This document shows positions 47,040-59,320 of a stretch of 64,000 nucleotides of DNA, piece by piece. The DNA lies in contig JAWZYU010000018.1 of the NCBI GenBank assembly GCA_038380435.1, positions 47,107,251 through 47,171,250 of the forward strand, read 5' to 3'. A program made the position numbers and the translations under genes. The notes under the pieces are model-generated. The model ran no database searches. It saw only the letters and a list, made by a program, of their open reading frames with translations, and was not told where the DNA came from. This stretch comes from Ryuthela nishihirai (taxonomy: Eukaryota > Arthropoda > Arachnida > Araneae > Heptathelidae). Each line of letters begins with the position of its first letter. The stretch's first letter is position 1.

Positions 47040-47308
47040 ACTTAATATATAGGTATAGTAAAAGTTTAAATGCTAGAAAACGTTTTCAGTAGTGGATTTT
47101 ATGGATAGTATAAACTTTGCCTTCTGTTAATTGTAGTTAATTCACGTTTGTAGAATTAATTCATGCATCATATCTGTGCAATTGGTAATATATCGATATA
47201 TGATAATTGATGAAACTGCTAATTATAAACACGTCCAATGTTCTCAATTGTTTAAATTCTAATATTTGCATTTCAAAACAAAAATTGCAAGCAAAAAAAA
47301 GTTTTTTT

Positions 47309-47606
47309 ACACTCCTTTAAGCAGCATATTATGTATAGAGAGACTCCGCTGGTTTGGCCATGTTACCCGTATGGATAATTATAGATTGGCGAATAGGGTT
47401 ATGAACAGTGTGCATAAAGGCCTCAGAAAGAGGGGGAGACCTAGGATGCGGTGGGCAGACAGTGTTAAACAGGACCTTGTTAGAATTGGTGTGCAGTGGC
47501 GGATGCAGCAGATGTAGCTCAGGACAAATATGCTTGGAGAATTAAACTGCACATTCTAGCTGGACCTTCGTAGCCCGTGGCTGCTTGAGGATGATGATGA
47601 TTGTAA
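47309..47606 (+). mobile_element. 5'-truncated RTE copy, opposite orientation
   Basis: Carries only the C-terminal end: PLSSILCIERLRWFGHVTRM, ANRVMNSVHKGLRKRGRPRM and a frameshift after RIGVQW. The 3' end reads GTGGCTGCTTGAGGATGATG with four GAT triplets. It lies 270 bases from the full copy, pointing the other way. The protein match is high, so both belong to the same subfamily. Confidence 0.88.
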
Positions 47607-50600
47607 AGTCAAAATTTTCGTAAATAACTGTATATATATATAAATTTTATTGACTTAAAATTTCTAATACCTTTTATTTCACAGATAATTATAATAAAAC
47701 AAAATCAATGTTTGTTTCAAATTCTTTAAATGTAAAAGTTCGTTGAAGTGAAAGCAATCTACAGGTTTTATGGTTTAAATCAACATATCAGAGCATAGAC
47801 AATATTTCATTGACTTACCACGTTTATATGGCTTCATGTCGTTACAGTTCAACAACATAGGTACTGAATAATATGAATTCGTTCTATGTAACTGCTGAAT
47901 CTGTCGTTTTTACAAGATCAGTCTTTATGTATAGAAAACCATACATGAATCTGTGCGTAATAAAATCATCTATGTTTCTTCAAATCTCTTTTGCTGACAT
48001 TCAGTTACGTATGCCAAGTGAAACTTTTCCTTTTTCGCAATATATGTTATGCCAGTGAACTTTCAAACTTGAAAAAAAAAAAAAAACAATATGTTGTTAC
48101 TTGTGGCAGTGTTCATTTAGTTTTATCTCGTATATGCTCTCGCTTTATGAATTATACAACACATTACTCTGTATACATAATAATTATTTCTTTAATTAGA
48201 TGTAAATAATCGTCAATGCGTTTCAACATTATCATAATCCAAGTATGTGAATACCTGTTGCATGTCCATATCTAATAATACTCTTAATTCAGCGTCAATC
48301 AATGTAACTTGAACTCATAAAGTATTGTTTCCTTAGAGTGCACATTTTAATACTAGCTTCAAAGAAATCAATTTGCTTTTTTGTCAAAAAATTCGGTTTC
48401 AGTTTGGTTTTAATCATGAAAATATACCAGAGTTAAATTTGGAAGGAAAGTCGACTAATAGCGAGTTACAATATATTTATTATTTAATGCATTTTGAATA
48501 AATTGCATCAAAAGTAGTTTTCAAATCAGCTCTTAAAATCCATCCATGTAAAATGGGTTATGGTGTTGAACATTACTTTCTACTACGTCGGGACGGAATT
48601 AGCTGAAAGTTATGTTGCAGTTCGTTTTTCTTCGTAATATATTTTGTGTAGTCATCACATTAATGTTCGAAAAACTATTATTGGAGATATAAACCCACAA
48701 ATAATATTCCATTGCTTCAATTAAAAATATCTTATAACATCCCATTTAATGGCTTATTCACTTTTATATTTTGTTACTTTGAGCAGTTTACTTTCTTGCA
48801 TCAGGAAATCAACATTAATGAGTTTGACCCATTTTATCACCATGGGTTTTTAGTAACACTTTTTCTCTTTTTCTAATTAATATTAAAAAAAATATGACTC
48901 TACATTACCTTTCTTTTTTGTTACTCTTATTTACTTGAAATAGTAAAACAGTGAGATTCTACATTATTTCAGCACATATATTCATAATGTTTCTTATGTA
49001 TCAGCCATGTCTCTACATATTGAATTTTTTTGCAGTTTAATGAAATTTAATTGATTTTTATTTCATACATACAGGCACCAAGTAGTAGTGCGCATGATTA
49101 TTATTGTGCATCAAATCTCATTAAAAGTTATTTTCACTGATGGCTAGCAAAGATAAAATCATGAAATCCAATCAAGATTTTTCTTATGTGTCACATTGTT
49201 GCAGAAAGAGAGAAAATATACTTACACGACTTTCTTTTTGCATTGTTCAATAGCACCCTGTCACATCGTGAATAATAAAGCGTAATTTAGTAATAAGATT
49301 TTGAGTTAATATCTCGCATATGTCAAAACATTGAGGTAACTTAAGCGATTCCTTACACTGCAGCTAAAATAAGCTATAAATGTCACACACAAGCTGAAGA
49401 CTTTTCATAAAGTTAGTGAATCGATTTCCGTGGAATTCATTTGTTCCCTTCAAATCTTTTCATCGTATTGTATCGAAATTCTTTACGCAATTATTTTCTG
49501 ACATACGAAACCGCGTGATTCATCTCATTTCAGTTTTAAATCGAAAATCCCAAAGGCTTTCACAAATGAAATATATATATATATAAAGCAACAGGGTCCT
49601 TTTGTTATGAGCAAAATCTTATTTATCTAATATTTTACTTACACATTCCACGGTCCAATGCAAATGCATTTCTTAATTAGAATCTGTACAATACGTTATC
49701 AGAAAGTGGCTCACACTTGTTTTCACGAATCTTGTCCTTTTATCAATAGTCAGCATAAAATTCGTTATAATAGCACCAAGCCTTCTTAAGTAAAAATAAT
49801 CCACTGGGAACAACATCCCTACAGAGTTCTCTTGAGTTTCATAGAAACGCAATACGCCACTGTGAAGCAGATTTCCTCCAGGTGGGAATACATTTTCGTA
49901 ACGATAGGACGGGAACGGAATTCAAATGAGCTTGTTTCTGAAGTGTCCTCGATGCTTTTTATGGTGTTATTAATTTTTCACACAAAGCATCGTGTTTCGG
50001 CTTTTATACGATGCGCTTCACAAAAGCCCAACGGAGATGATACGTCAGATGACGATGCAGTACGACACGTTGTCTAATGTTTGACATCTTGGTTTGACAG
50101 GTTTTTCATTACAAACTGTCTGCGTCCACTTGCGTATCAATAGGCATTAACCAAGGATGTGGTAGAAAGGACCACAAGAGACTGAAACTCTTCTTTGGCC
50201 TGACAGTTAAGCAGGTCTATAACTTTCCATTTTCACAACGGCGTAGTCTCTGTAGTTGTTTCAGGAATCTGTAAACTTTCCTGGAATAGTAATGATAATA
50301 AAAAAGTATAAGTATGTGATAAACATTTTATGCACGCACAATATTTAGATTTGACATAAGAATAAACAGTGTTCCAAAAATGCATTAGTTTGCTCACACA
50401 GTTACGTTATTAGTGTTTCTTAAGCCATTAAAAGAACCAAATGAATCAATGACGTGCTCTAATAATAATAATAATTTATTTCATGCAGGGGGTTACAGTA
50501 AAGCCAAGGTACAGGTCGCCTCGTAGAGCAGCACAGATATAAAAAGAAATTGATACATAAAATGAAACCTACAAACGAATATATATTATTTAAAATAGTG

Positions 50601-50871
50601 CAAACAATAGTGAAAAGAGAAATGATTTATATAATATGTAAGACGAATGTAGAGATAACACTGGATGAAGCTGACTGAGTGGTTTCAGTGAATGCGGAAA
50701 GATCTCAAAGTTTTTAGAAAATTTATCATATGAACTATATTGGCATTCGTGATTTGTTCTAGAGCTTTCCTTCTACACTATAAAACCTTTTTGTTTGTGA
50801 GAAATGTTTTTTGTAAAGGTTCACCCTTTGTAGAAGACCTATTTCATCTAATTTCTGCATTCTTTTAGGAG
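47607..50871. other. Long AT-rich stretch with one GC-richer patch
   Basis: The patch at 49830-50090 has higher GC and an 81-codon plus frame, but no motif or convincing splice sites. The remainder appears unique and noncoding. Confidence 0.4.
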
Positions 50872-51238
50872 CTGGGGATTGACTAGATTGGTAGCATTCC
50901 AAATTCGTAATCTGAAGTCCCAGGTTCGAGTCTCAAATGTGCTAGTGTTGAGATTTAGCTCCCGTAACTCACATTATAGCCTCAATAATAAAGGGACACC
51001 AGTGGGCTTGTAAATAATGGAATATTAAGTCGTGGCACCATGTTCAGGGGAGCTATAACCTATGCACATTAAATAACAGACTGGATGGCCTTTAAGGCGA
51101 ATCTTCCACCTGTCTTCTACCAGTTCTTCATTTGGTAACCTTCTGGTATCCAAATCTGAGTCCTTTGGGTACTTGTTACCTGCACATTTATCCCATTATC
51201 TGCACAAACGTGGCTCTCAAAAGTAAATCAACCCAACG
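50872..51238 (+). mobile_element. SINE family A, diverged copy
   Basis: The B box CCCAGGTTCGAGTCTC is well kept and the A box has drifted. Body blocks (GGGACACCAGTGGGCTTG, ACTGGATGGCCTTTAAGG) appear in order, ending in AACCCAACGC. Confidence 0.75.
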
Positions 51239-51357
51239 CATATTCTGTATTCTGCCTAGCATTCAAATATACTTTAAATCATTATATTTATATCTATGTG
51301 GATTTATTTTATTTCGTACTAACCACTGCAACAGCAATATATTCGAAGTGTAAGTTA

Positions 51358-51412
51358 CTAGATGTCCAGGAAGAGCAGGACAGAACTTGTCCTGCTCTTC
51401 CTGGACATCTAG
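51358..51412. repeat. Perfect 25-bp inverted repeat with 5-base loop
   Basis: CTAGATGTCCAGGAAGAGCA plus GGACA, loop GAACT, then the exact complement. It is much more GC-rich than its flanks. The only other feature nearby is a SINE ending at 51238. Confidence 0.95.
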
Positions 51413-53686
51413 AAAGTTTTGTTTTGCCCTCTCTCCGGCAGCCATCTTAAAAGTAACAAATATTGTGTATCTTCATTTGAAGTACCGTTCCACCTACAAA
51501 GGTTTTCGTGCCTGTTTGGGTTCACGATGCTGTCCCAGTTCAAACGGAACAAATACTCATTCACTGAGGCGATTTGTAATTTGCTTGACTGTATTTCATT
51601 TTTCGTTATTGTCGCAATAATATCAAAAAGTACATTTTTAATATTATACATCAATAGCGTATCCCAAATGTATAAGCTGCAGGTCTAAAGCAACTTTTGG
51701 GGTAACCATAATTCTAATAAATTAAAACTTCTCAATTTACTATAACATCCTTTTTAAGCCCCCTCTCACCCCAAAAACCTGTCTACCTTACAGATATACC
51801 TAAAAAAGAAACACAGGAAAAGCGATGTCAGAGGACAAAGTAGTCGAACAGACTGCCGACTGAAAATAGAGTTCGTCAAGAGTATATTCTTAACTTAATA
51901 TAACATGAAATACATTTCTTGTGATGTATTTCATTTCTGCATTCTTGAGAACAAAATCATACTGAAAATGCTAAGTTCATGGAAATAAAGATAATGGAGA
52001 ATACATCTTTGAATAACTTTTTTTCTTATTAAATCTGGTCACAAAGATCTTTAATAAGATATACAAAAGTAAAATATTTATGGTTTCTAATTGTGTGTGC
52101 GTAACATTTCTCTTAATTAAAAACTTTTTTTCATATCCATTTCATCTTCTGGTATCTAGTAATCCTATCGAAGTGAACCTATTCTCGTTTATTCTCTGCG
52201 AATTAGTAATTCTTTACGATTTTCTATTATTTCAAATGCACACTGCTTTATACTGTGTATTATGAATATGTATCATTTCTTTGCGTGATTCAGTTTTGCC
52301 AAAAACATCTGAATTCTGAAATCTCACAATAGTGTCCATCTTTATGGGATTTGGTGGAATTTTCAGGTACTTTTATACTGTGACTAAAACACTGTCAAAA
52401 GCAAATATATTTGAGTTCCAGAAATCACGTTCTCTTTTCAAGTCCGTATACCCATCAACTTGAATATTTACATTCGGACATGAACATGCTTCAAATAGAT
52501 ATGTACATTCCTCTTCCCCATTGTTTTCAAACTTCCTATATATGCTGTATTACTACATCTAGTTACAATCTGCTGGTCATCCTTAAATAACACTGGAGTT
52601 TTCTCCTGTTCATACAAAATATTTTCTATTTCATCGAAACTAATATTCAGTTAAACCTGATGCACCATATTCCAGTGGAGATACATTGTGGAATTTCCTT
52701 TAGTACATCGTCTCCTTTGTTTAATAATCACCAAACTTGTAGCATCTAACATATACTTATCATCGTTAACTTTGGACTTTCGCATTCATTTATTCCTAAA
52801 TACGTTAAACAACTGTCATGATTACAGGCAACAGTACCTGAAACCGATGCATTTTCCAAACTATGTAGATATATGTCTATAACCTCTTCTATCTGTATCA
52901 GTTCAATCAAACAGTCTCAAAGAAACTTTCAATCACACTACCGAAGATACGCGCATATTAACTCTATGGTTTTCTATGTTTTCAAAATTAATCTTAGCAT
53001 ACCCAATTCAAAAAAAAATGAAGTTCATGCTACTAATCATTGACACAAACCTCATATGAATAGTTGTTTCTGTAATCAAGTATTATAGCTATGTCAATTT
53101 TACCCGAATCTTTCTGCCAATTCCATTTATTTCCATAATAATGTGCTCCACTTACAATTTGTTATAATCTCTTTAACTGTGTTTTTCTACTGATACACTG
53201 AATTAGTATCTTTTATTACACAGCTGCATATATGGAACAACGTCAGAGCACCTCAACATTAACGTCACCATTATAATGTGATAATGATTAACATTCTTTA
53301 AGACTGGGAGAGGGACACATAGGATAACATTTAAAATAAGAACAATCGTAGTAAAATATTATAATTAATTTTAAGTATGCACAAACAAAAATTTTGCACA
53401 GAGAAAAAAATGCACAGAGAATAAATGAGAATAGTTCACTTCGATAGGGTATTTAGTACCATGGGGATTAAAAAGGAGACACGAGAGAGAAAAATAAATA
53501 ATATGAAATTTAAAGTATGCATAAGTAGAAACCATAAATCATTTAATTTTAAAAACTTTATTACGCTAAAAGTGTTTACGATAATATTTAATAGCAAACA
53601 TTTTATAACCATCTTTACTCTTTTTTGGCAATGCGCTTTCAAGATCTTTGAAGATTATCTTGATTTTCGGATTAAAAATATTCTCT
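51413..53686. other. Unassigned AT-rich region
   Basis: Frames just right of the hairpin (51387-51688) overlap on both strands, and none has a known motif. From 52 kb the sequence is plain AT-rich DNA. Confidence 0.4.
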
Positions 53687-53742
53687 CAAACAGCTGTTTG
53701 CCGCAGAGGTCTGATAGAAGCCTGTCAGTTCATCAAGAGAAA
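53687..53742 (-). mobile_element. SINE family B 3' fragment
   Basis: CAGCTGTTTGCCGCAGAGG followed by CTGATAGAAGCCTGTCAG matches the family B 3' region in reverse. It lies past the candidate poly(A) signals of the receptor-tail gene. Confidence 0.5.
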
Positions 53743-54049
53743 TAAACTTTTTTCATTGTCAAGAGTTCTTATTTCACACATGACTCAGAAGTTTTCAATT
53801 CGATTCATGTGAGGAGCGTTTCCAAGTCAATCGAATGCATAATATTAATTTCTGTGAAAAACTGCTTTATTTGTTTAGATTCCCCTGATAAACTTGCGTT
53901 TATTTCTCTATAAGTTGTTTTCAAATTTGAAACAGTTCTTGTGGTTTGAAATTTAAAAAAATGCGAATTGTTGCTCTTTATTCCTTCACAGGAAACGAGG
54001 GACCAATGTCGTATATGAAACGAACACGAAATCCTTTTTAAAGGGATGT

Positions 54050-54115
54050 TTAACTTTTTGCTGTGGGTGAATCACAGACACTGCTGTTCCGTCTGTCCTT
54101 CTCATACGTAAAATC
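54050..54115 (-). CDS. Possible terminal exon of the receptor-tail gene (exon D)
   Basis: Minus strand, with a T-rich tract (including a run of T) followed by GCAGAAATTGAG|GATTTT. A phase-0 start here reads DFTYEKDRRNSSVCDSPTAK, then Ser and a TAA stop at 54050-54052. A further tyrosine in an acidic setting and a short C-terminus fit the preceding tail exon. Minus-strand AATAAA signals lie at 53977-53982 and 53866-53871, a suitable distance past the stop. A stronger-looking acceptor (GCAG at 54122-54125) would give other frames: phase 0 from there reads a basic peptide ending LVPRFL, about 45 residues. The choice of acceptor is therefore uncertain. Confidence 0.4.
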   Translation of the reverse strand, partial: DFTYEKDRRNSSVCDSPTAKS

Positions 54116-54855
54116 CTCAATTTCTGCACTTTAAAATGAATTTTAAGGAAAAAAAAACACTTTTCTCCAAGTGTTCCTCTGTCTTTGGCTGAAGCAAGTA
54201 TTTTTTTCGCCATTAGTTAAGTCAAAATTTTTCTCTTGATTGGTGTTCTGATTCTCTGATCATTATTTAAAAGTAACAACTATTGAGCTATATATAGGAC
54301 TCCAACATGGTACAAGCTTTTTCTTTTGTATAAGATGATGCTAATATTGCAAGGATCTATTTTTTCCTCCCCTCAGTAAAACAAAATGTCATCTCTTGGT
54401 GACCTCTCACTCGTGATGAAGTCGAACTTCTTTCTTGTTTCAGTTTCATAAATTTATTTATTGACCATATTACACCGCATACTTAGCAATGTTTGCCTGT
54501 GTAACGAGTATCTTATGATGCAGAATAGCAATTTTATTCTTCTTTTTAAAATGATCCTAAACAAAATTCTGTAAGATAAAATTTATGTCAGAAATATTCT
54601 TAAATAACGCTGCTAAATAACTTTTGATTAAGTCACACACAAGTAAACAAAAAACAAATAGCAGACAAAAAAAATGAAAAATATGTTTTTATTCACTTAC
54701 AATTAGCACAACACTGTGTGTGTTGTTACCTAAGAAGTAAGATTAGCTGAAAAAGTATAAAAAAATCCTAGTTTTCTTATAATTAGCGCAAAACTCTGTA
54801 ATAATGTTATATAAGGCATGGCAAAGTAATAAGATTAAGACTTTAAATAACTTAC

Positions 54856-55065
54856 TTTGCTTTTGTGTGATGCTTTACTTATAAGCGGAAATTCTCCACT
54901 TTCCATAGTTCGGACACATTCCCCTTCTACAGGCCATGGGTAGGGACCACCAAGCCTGCGCTGAAAATCTAATTCAGCGTAGTCTGTAGGTGGATGAAGT
55001 CTCGTTACACCAGGACATTGGATATCTGGGTGGACCAATTCAGCATAGGTAATATCTTCCGTTCT
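54856..55065 (-). CDS. Coding exon with two YAEL tyrosine motifs, putative receptor cytoplasmic tail (exon C)
   Basis: A 210-nt exon (70 codons) on the minus strand. The acceptor is CTTCATATAG and the donor AAA|GTAAGT. It starts and ends in phase 0, matching the phase-0 end of exon B. The peptide starts RTEDITYAELVHPDIQ, then has HPPTDYAELDFQRRLGGPYP and ends ISKASHKSK. ITYAEL fits the ITIM consensus [ILVST]xYxx[ILV], and TDYAEL fits it more loosely. Eighteen residues separate the two YAEL units, too far apart for a classic ITAM. If the donor is not used, the frame runs only six more codons (VSYLKS) to a stop. So this is either the penultimate exon or, by read-through, the last. The composition (PGGPYP, HPP, many charged residues) is far from random AT-rich translation. 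Inference: the intracellular part of an Ig-type adhesion or immune receptor. A Dscam-like protein is one possibility, not shown by the sequence. Confidence 0.7.
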
Positions 55066-56599
55066 CTATATGAAGAATATATACAAGAAATATAAATGTG
55101 TTTCAGTGGCTATCACTATTCAATAAATATAGACAAAAATGATTAAGAAGTCGCCTACCTAAAAATGTTTGAGGTTTCTAGAAATCTTAATAGTGGATGA
55201 AATATTGGTAAAGTGAATCAATATTCATAAAATATGAAGGTAAAATTTATCAAATTAAAGTTTTTTTTATTTCTTTTTTTACAAATCTATGTGTTTTGTT
55301 ATTGGCCGCAGAAAAGAGAGAATTCTCAAGGCAATTTTATAAATTCTGAATTCTGAATGAAGCTATTTCTTGTTACATTACCCAGATATAACGGAAGAGA
55401 ATATTGCATTAGAAATAAACTTCAGAATTTCTTAAAGATTTGGGGGTTTGCTAGAGTGATAGTTTATAGATAAATTAAATTCATAATTTTTTATATATGT
55501 GTGTGATTAATGAACTATGTAAGTAGATAGGCCGAACTATTTGTAATAGTGCAAAAAAAGAAATTATTATTAAGAATATTTGGTTCCAAAACTGTTTAAT
55601 GTCTTGCCAAAAGAAATGGGTCAAATAAATAATATTGAAATATTTGTTAAAGAAACAAAAAACATGGATATTGAAATATGAGAAACTTATTTATTGTTCA
55701 ATTGATTAACTTTGAATCTCCAAACTCCATCATTGAATTGTTATTCAGATTCTTCGGAGATGTAGACCTATGCGAATCATAGTTACCCCTGTTGGAACGA
55801 AAAGTGGTTTTTCATAAATATATCTCTATGCAGATAATTATTACTGAATGTTTTATGTTCGAAAATGTTACTTTATGTTAATATTTTAATATAACTTGCA
55901 AACCCGTTTTATAGACAAAGCAATGGGGAATTTTATTTAAATGTTCTAGTTATGGTAATAAATAAAGAGAAATAAAATAAAAAAAATAAAATACATTTGA
56001 AAAGAAACATTTTTTTTATTAGAACATTTCAGTTTTCTTTAATAGTGAGGGAAAAATGTACTTGTGTCCTTAATAGAATGCAAATGTCAAAGAAATATTC
56101 TTCTATGCCCTAGGAACTAAACGTACTCCCAGAGTATTGTTCCAATACTTGCACATTTAAGCGCAAAACGCATTTTTCTAAAAAAAATGGCATATTTTCC
56201 TACATCAGTTTTTAACACACGTGCAAAATATGAGCACACAGCTATGAAGATCATTAAACATCATTAAAAGCTCCGACTACTAATGTCGCCCCGAATACTG
56301 CGAACATATTTTTACCCACTGGATTGTCCGATTAAATTTGAAAGTGATCAGAATATCCGAATTGCTATTAAATAATTTAAAGTTACGGAACAAAGTGTGC
56401 TTAGCAATTTCTTAAAGGATTTGGTGGTTTGCTAGGGAAAAGTTGTCTGTTCGCTAGGCATTTGAAGACTTCTTAATGTATTTTAACCAAGTTTTTCATA
56501 ATCGTTTCTGAATTTGAGGTGTTTATTGCGTATGCTTGATGCAAGGGTTTGGGACATCAAAATGTCTACCTCCACCCCACCCACTCCCTAATTGTTGGA
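55066..56599 (-). other. Intron of the receptor-tail gene (part)
   Basis: AT-rich sequence between exons B and C with no conserved frame. Confidence 0.5.
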
Positions 56600-56905
56600 A
56601 AAATTGGGTAAAATTGTAACCACCGCCCCCTAAAACGAGAGAACTCCTTCCAAATGATGGTAAGAGTTATGACCCCCCAAATTCAGTGTACAGCTTCCTC
56701 TTAACATAACTTAAAGCGACATATTGCGCCTCTCCCAGCCTCCGAACCTTTTTTTTTTCTTTTTTTTTTCTCGCCGAAAAAAATGGAGAACCCCTCCTAA
56801 ACGGTAAGAGCTACGAACGACAAATCGATATGCAGCTTCCGCTTATCGTAATGTAAAGCAACGTAATAGTTTGCATCCCCCAATTTGATCTTCCCACTCG
56901 AAAAC
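56600..56905 (+). repeat. Two diverged tandem units (~155 bp) with poly-pyrimidine tract
   Basis: GGTAAGAGTTATGACCCCCC, ACAGCTTCCTCTTAACATAA and AAAGCGACATATTGCGCCTC recur as GGTAAGAGCTACGAACGACA, GCAGCTTCCGCTTATCGTAA and AAAGCAACGTAATAGTTTGC. A long T-rich run (56750-56770) separates them. Confidence 0.65.
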
Positions 56906-57084
56906 AGGGGAAATGGATAAAATATTAATGAACGTAGAGAGTTATACCTCAAATGAAAGCTTCTTTATGCGGAGAATAATGAACTATTGCTTGTCATTAA
57001 AAATACGTACTAAACCGTACAATTTCCTTTTTCAAGGAATTGAGTTTCTACGCTTAATTTACAAAAGAAAATTGAACACTATAT

Positions 57085-57420
57085 ACATAACTCCGAAAAT
57101 ATTTAGATTAGTCTTGCTTACTCGGCTCATTGCGAAAGAAGTAGTGGCTCATAAAAACAACCGAATCTAGCTTATCTCTTCCAATTTTCTGATTAAACAT
57201 TTTAGGTGCGTAACTAAACAATTTTACCAATTCATAATAATCATTAAAAAGTATATTTTCGTTTTTTAATCAATATATTTTTTTCATTCCTTAAAAATAT
57301 TTTTTTCTAATTCACTACTTATTAGGAATATTTATATTTTCATTTCTAAGTAAAGAATTTTTCCTGCTGCTCTTTAAGAATCTAGGTTTTTTCCTAGTGG
57401 CTTTTCCGTACGTGTGGGTT
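57085..57420 (+). repeat. Dispersed repeat, copy 2 (pair with 30181-30600)
   Basis: GTAGTGGCTCATAAAAAC, GAATCTAGCTTATCTCTTCC, TTTTACCAATTCATAATAAT, TTTTTTAATCAATATATTTT and GAATTTTTCCTGCTGCTCTT. The nature of the element is unknown and no coding potential is seen. Confidence 0.65.
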
Positions 57421-57767
57421 GGATGGAATTGATTTAGATCTATATTAGAGGCGGTTTTTTGCGTGTATTATGTATTTATGGGCGAAGGGTTATATACTAG
57501 CAGTTTCCTAGTACTATGAACCAGTAGGTATACATGTTACCAAGAATTTCGTATTGAATTGAATGAGTAAATTTCACTCTACGTCGAACACTTTTGAAGT
57601 TTCTATTTTAGTACTGTCGGATTTTCTATTCTAAAATAGAATAATATTTACAGTTCTGAATATTATCGTCTAAAAATGTAATCGCGATTTCCGTTAAAGT
57701 AGCTGAAAATAGTATTTTTTGCGATCACCGTGTTATCTCATACTCGGGCGTTCGTACAGTTTTCTTC

Positions 57768-58150
57768 ATAGCATAATCGATTGCCAAACTTAAGGGAAGA
57801 GGTAATAAAATGCATCCTTTTCTAATTCCAAATGGTTCTTCTAAACCAACTGGTATAAGCTTCACTTCCTTTTACACATGATTCAATATTATTATAGATA
57901 GTCGTATTTTCGTTATGCTAATTGTTCAGGTGTTGGGTAAGATCTGATCAACTACAAATTACATCGATAGAAAGAGGCAATTAATATAATTTTTGGAAAT
58001 TCCAAACTTTCTCAGCAATCGTATCAACAATTAGGTCTCTGCAGTTCTTAGCACTTTTGAAATCACGCTGTTAATTTCGAAGTTATAAATTACTCAAATC
58101 TATAATTATATTAAGCAGTTATCAAAGAATTATAACAAAGTTTTAAATTT
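57768..58150 (-). mobile_element. Old RTE fragment, reverse-transcriptase region
   Basis: CATAATCGATTGCCAAACTT, GGTAATAAAATGCATCCTTT and TGATTCAATATTATTATAGA parallel 44344-44640 of the full element. It is highly diverged. It lies in the intron between exons B and C of the receptor-tail gene. Confidence 0.65.
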
Positions 58151-58810
58151 TATTAACACTAATGATCAACTGAAACGAAAGTTTTTTTTTTAAACCAAAT
58201 TAACGTGAATATCTGGCAGTTGTACATTTGTACCTAGTAAATAAATTTCTAAGAAAATAATTTTTTCCAGTTTGCAAATTTTTGTTGCATTATAACTTTT
58301 CGCATACCAATACGAGTATGTAGCAAATGAGAAGATAATTTAGCATTTAAAATGTTTTCATGATATATTGGGTGCGATGATTTAGATTAATTCATCCAAG
58401 CTTAAAATATTTCTTTGTAGCTAATGTATTATTTGTAGCTATATATTGTAGTATGTCAGTAAATTTTTTTAATAATAAATTAAAGAATTTTTCCTGTGAA
58501 TATTTATTTTGAAGAAGCAACCACAATTTTAAGCAGTTGCAGTTGAATATCGATTTATACATGTTTTTGATGAAAGAAATAGTCGGTAATACCAACTGAA
58601 TTAGGATTATCCATACTCTCAATTTGTCATATTTCTCTGTACTTTCCTTTGGGGAAATGACCACTCTACACCTGCAATGGGGACTATGTGAGTCTACAAT
58701 TTGCATTCTCCCTAATTTACGATTTACATAGGCAAAATATAAGGCGAGAGCGAAATCATTGCTTCTGAACATGCATATTTTCCAAAATGACACAAGTTCT
58801 ATCATTACCT

Positions 58811-58877
58811 TATTTTAACTTTCGTGCAAATAATTTATTTTAACTTTCGTGCAAATAATTTATTTTAACTTTCGTGC
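58811..58877. repeat. 25-bp tandem repeat, 2.7 perfect copies
   Basis: The unit TATTTTAACTTTCGTGCAAA plus TAATT starts at 58811, 58836 and 58861 without a mismatch. It is recent. Confidence 0.9.
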
Positions 58878-58889
58878 CCTTAGTAGCAT

Positions 58890-58975
58890 TAAGATCAGGC
58901 TCTGGATTTAGTCATTTAACCCATTGTGGGCAAAAAAGTGCCTCCCACTGAAACAACCTAACATCCTTTAAATGC
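58890..58975 (+). mobile_element. SINE family A 3' fragment
   Basis: TTAACCCATTGTGGGC followed by AAAAAAGTGCCTCCCACTGA matches the tail portion. It lies in the intron just downstream of exon B (minus-strand gene). Confidence 0.5.
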
Positions 58976-59198
58976 TAATTTTTGGACATGCAATTTACAT
59001 TCTTCTTTCATAGAATTTAAAAAGAAATCTAGACTGCACCAAGGGCAGACAAAATCAAAAGATTCTGCATTACAACATTGCACGGTATTCTACTGAATTT
59101 TGCTTAATGCAGTACCATTAAATTCAGTGATGTTTGTTTCACGTAGAATAATATTCAGAAATACACGTAACCATAAAAAAGTTGCACGTTTCACTTAC

Positions 59199-59320
59199 TG
59201 GAGTATTCTTCTGTGTTCTCACTGCTGTTATGTAATCATATGGATAATCTTTAGATTTGAAAAATTCATAAGTAGTTTCAGTGTCCTTGCCTGGAATTTC
59301 TCCACTGTCAGCAATGTAAA
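59199..59320 (-). CDS. Internal coding exon of a putative cell-surface receptor tail (exon B)
   Basis: A 122-nt exon on the minus strand. The acceptor is a T-rich tract ending TTTAATAG, and the donor reads CCA|GTAAGT, a strong consensus. Two bases complete a Val codon from exon A, then 40 codons follow, starting YIADSGEIPGKDTETTYEFF and ending in RTQKNTP. It ends in phase 0. Four tyrosines lie in acidic contexts (TTYEFF, KDYPYDYITAV). That is typical of phosphorylated intracellular tails rather than folded enzymes. The intron to exon A is about 3.1 kb and the intron to exon C about 4.1 kb. Open reading runs past both splice sites, so an unspliced ORF is not excluded, but the two good splice sites and phase match favour an exon. 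The gene family is not recognised with certainty. Confidence 0.65.

Noticed and set aside
58392..58805. 137-codon minus frame in the exon B-C intron (with SPHCRCRVVISPKEST)
   Set aside because: Considered as an extra exon, but its borders are poor and exons B and C already join in phase without it.
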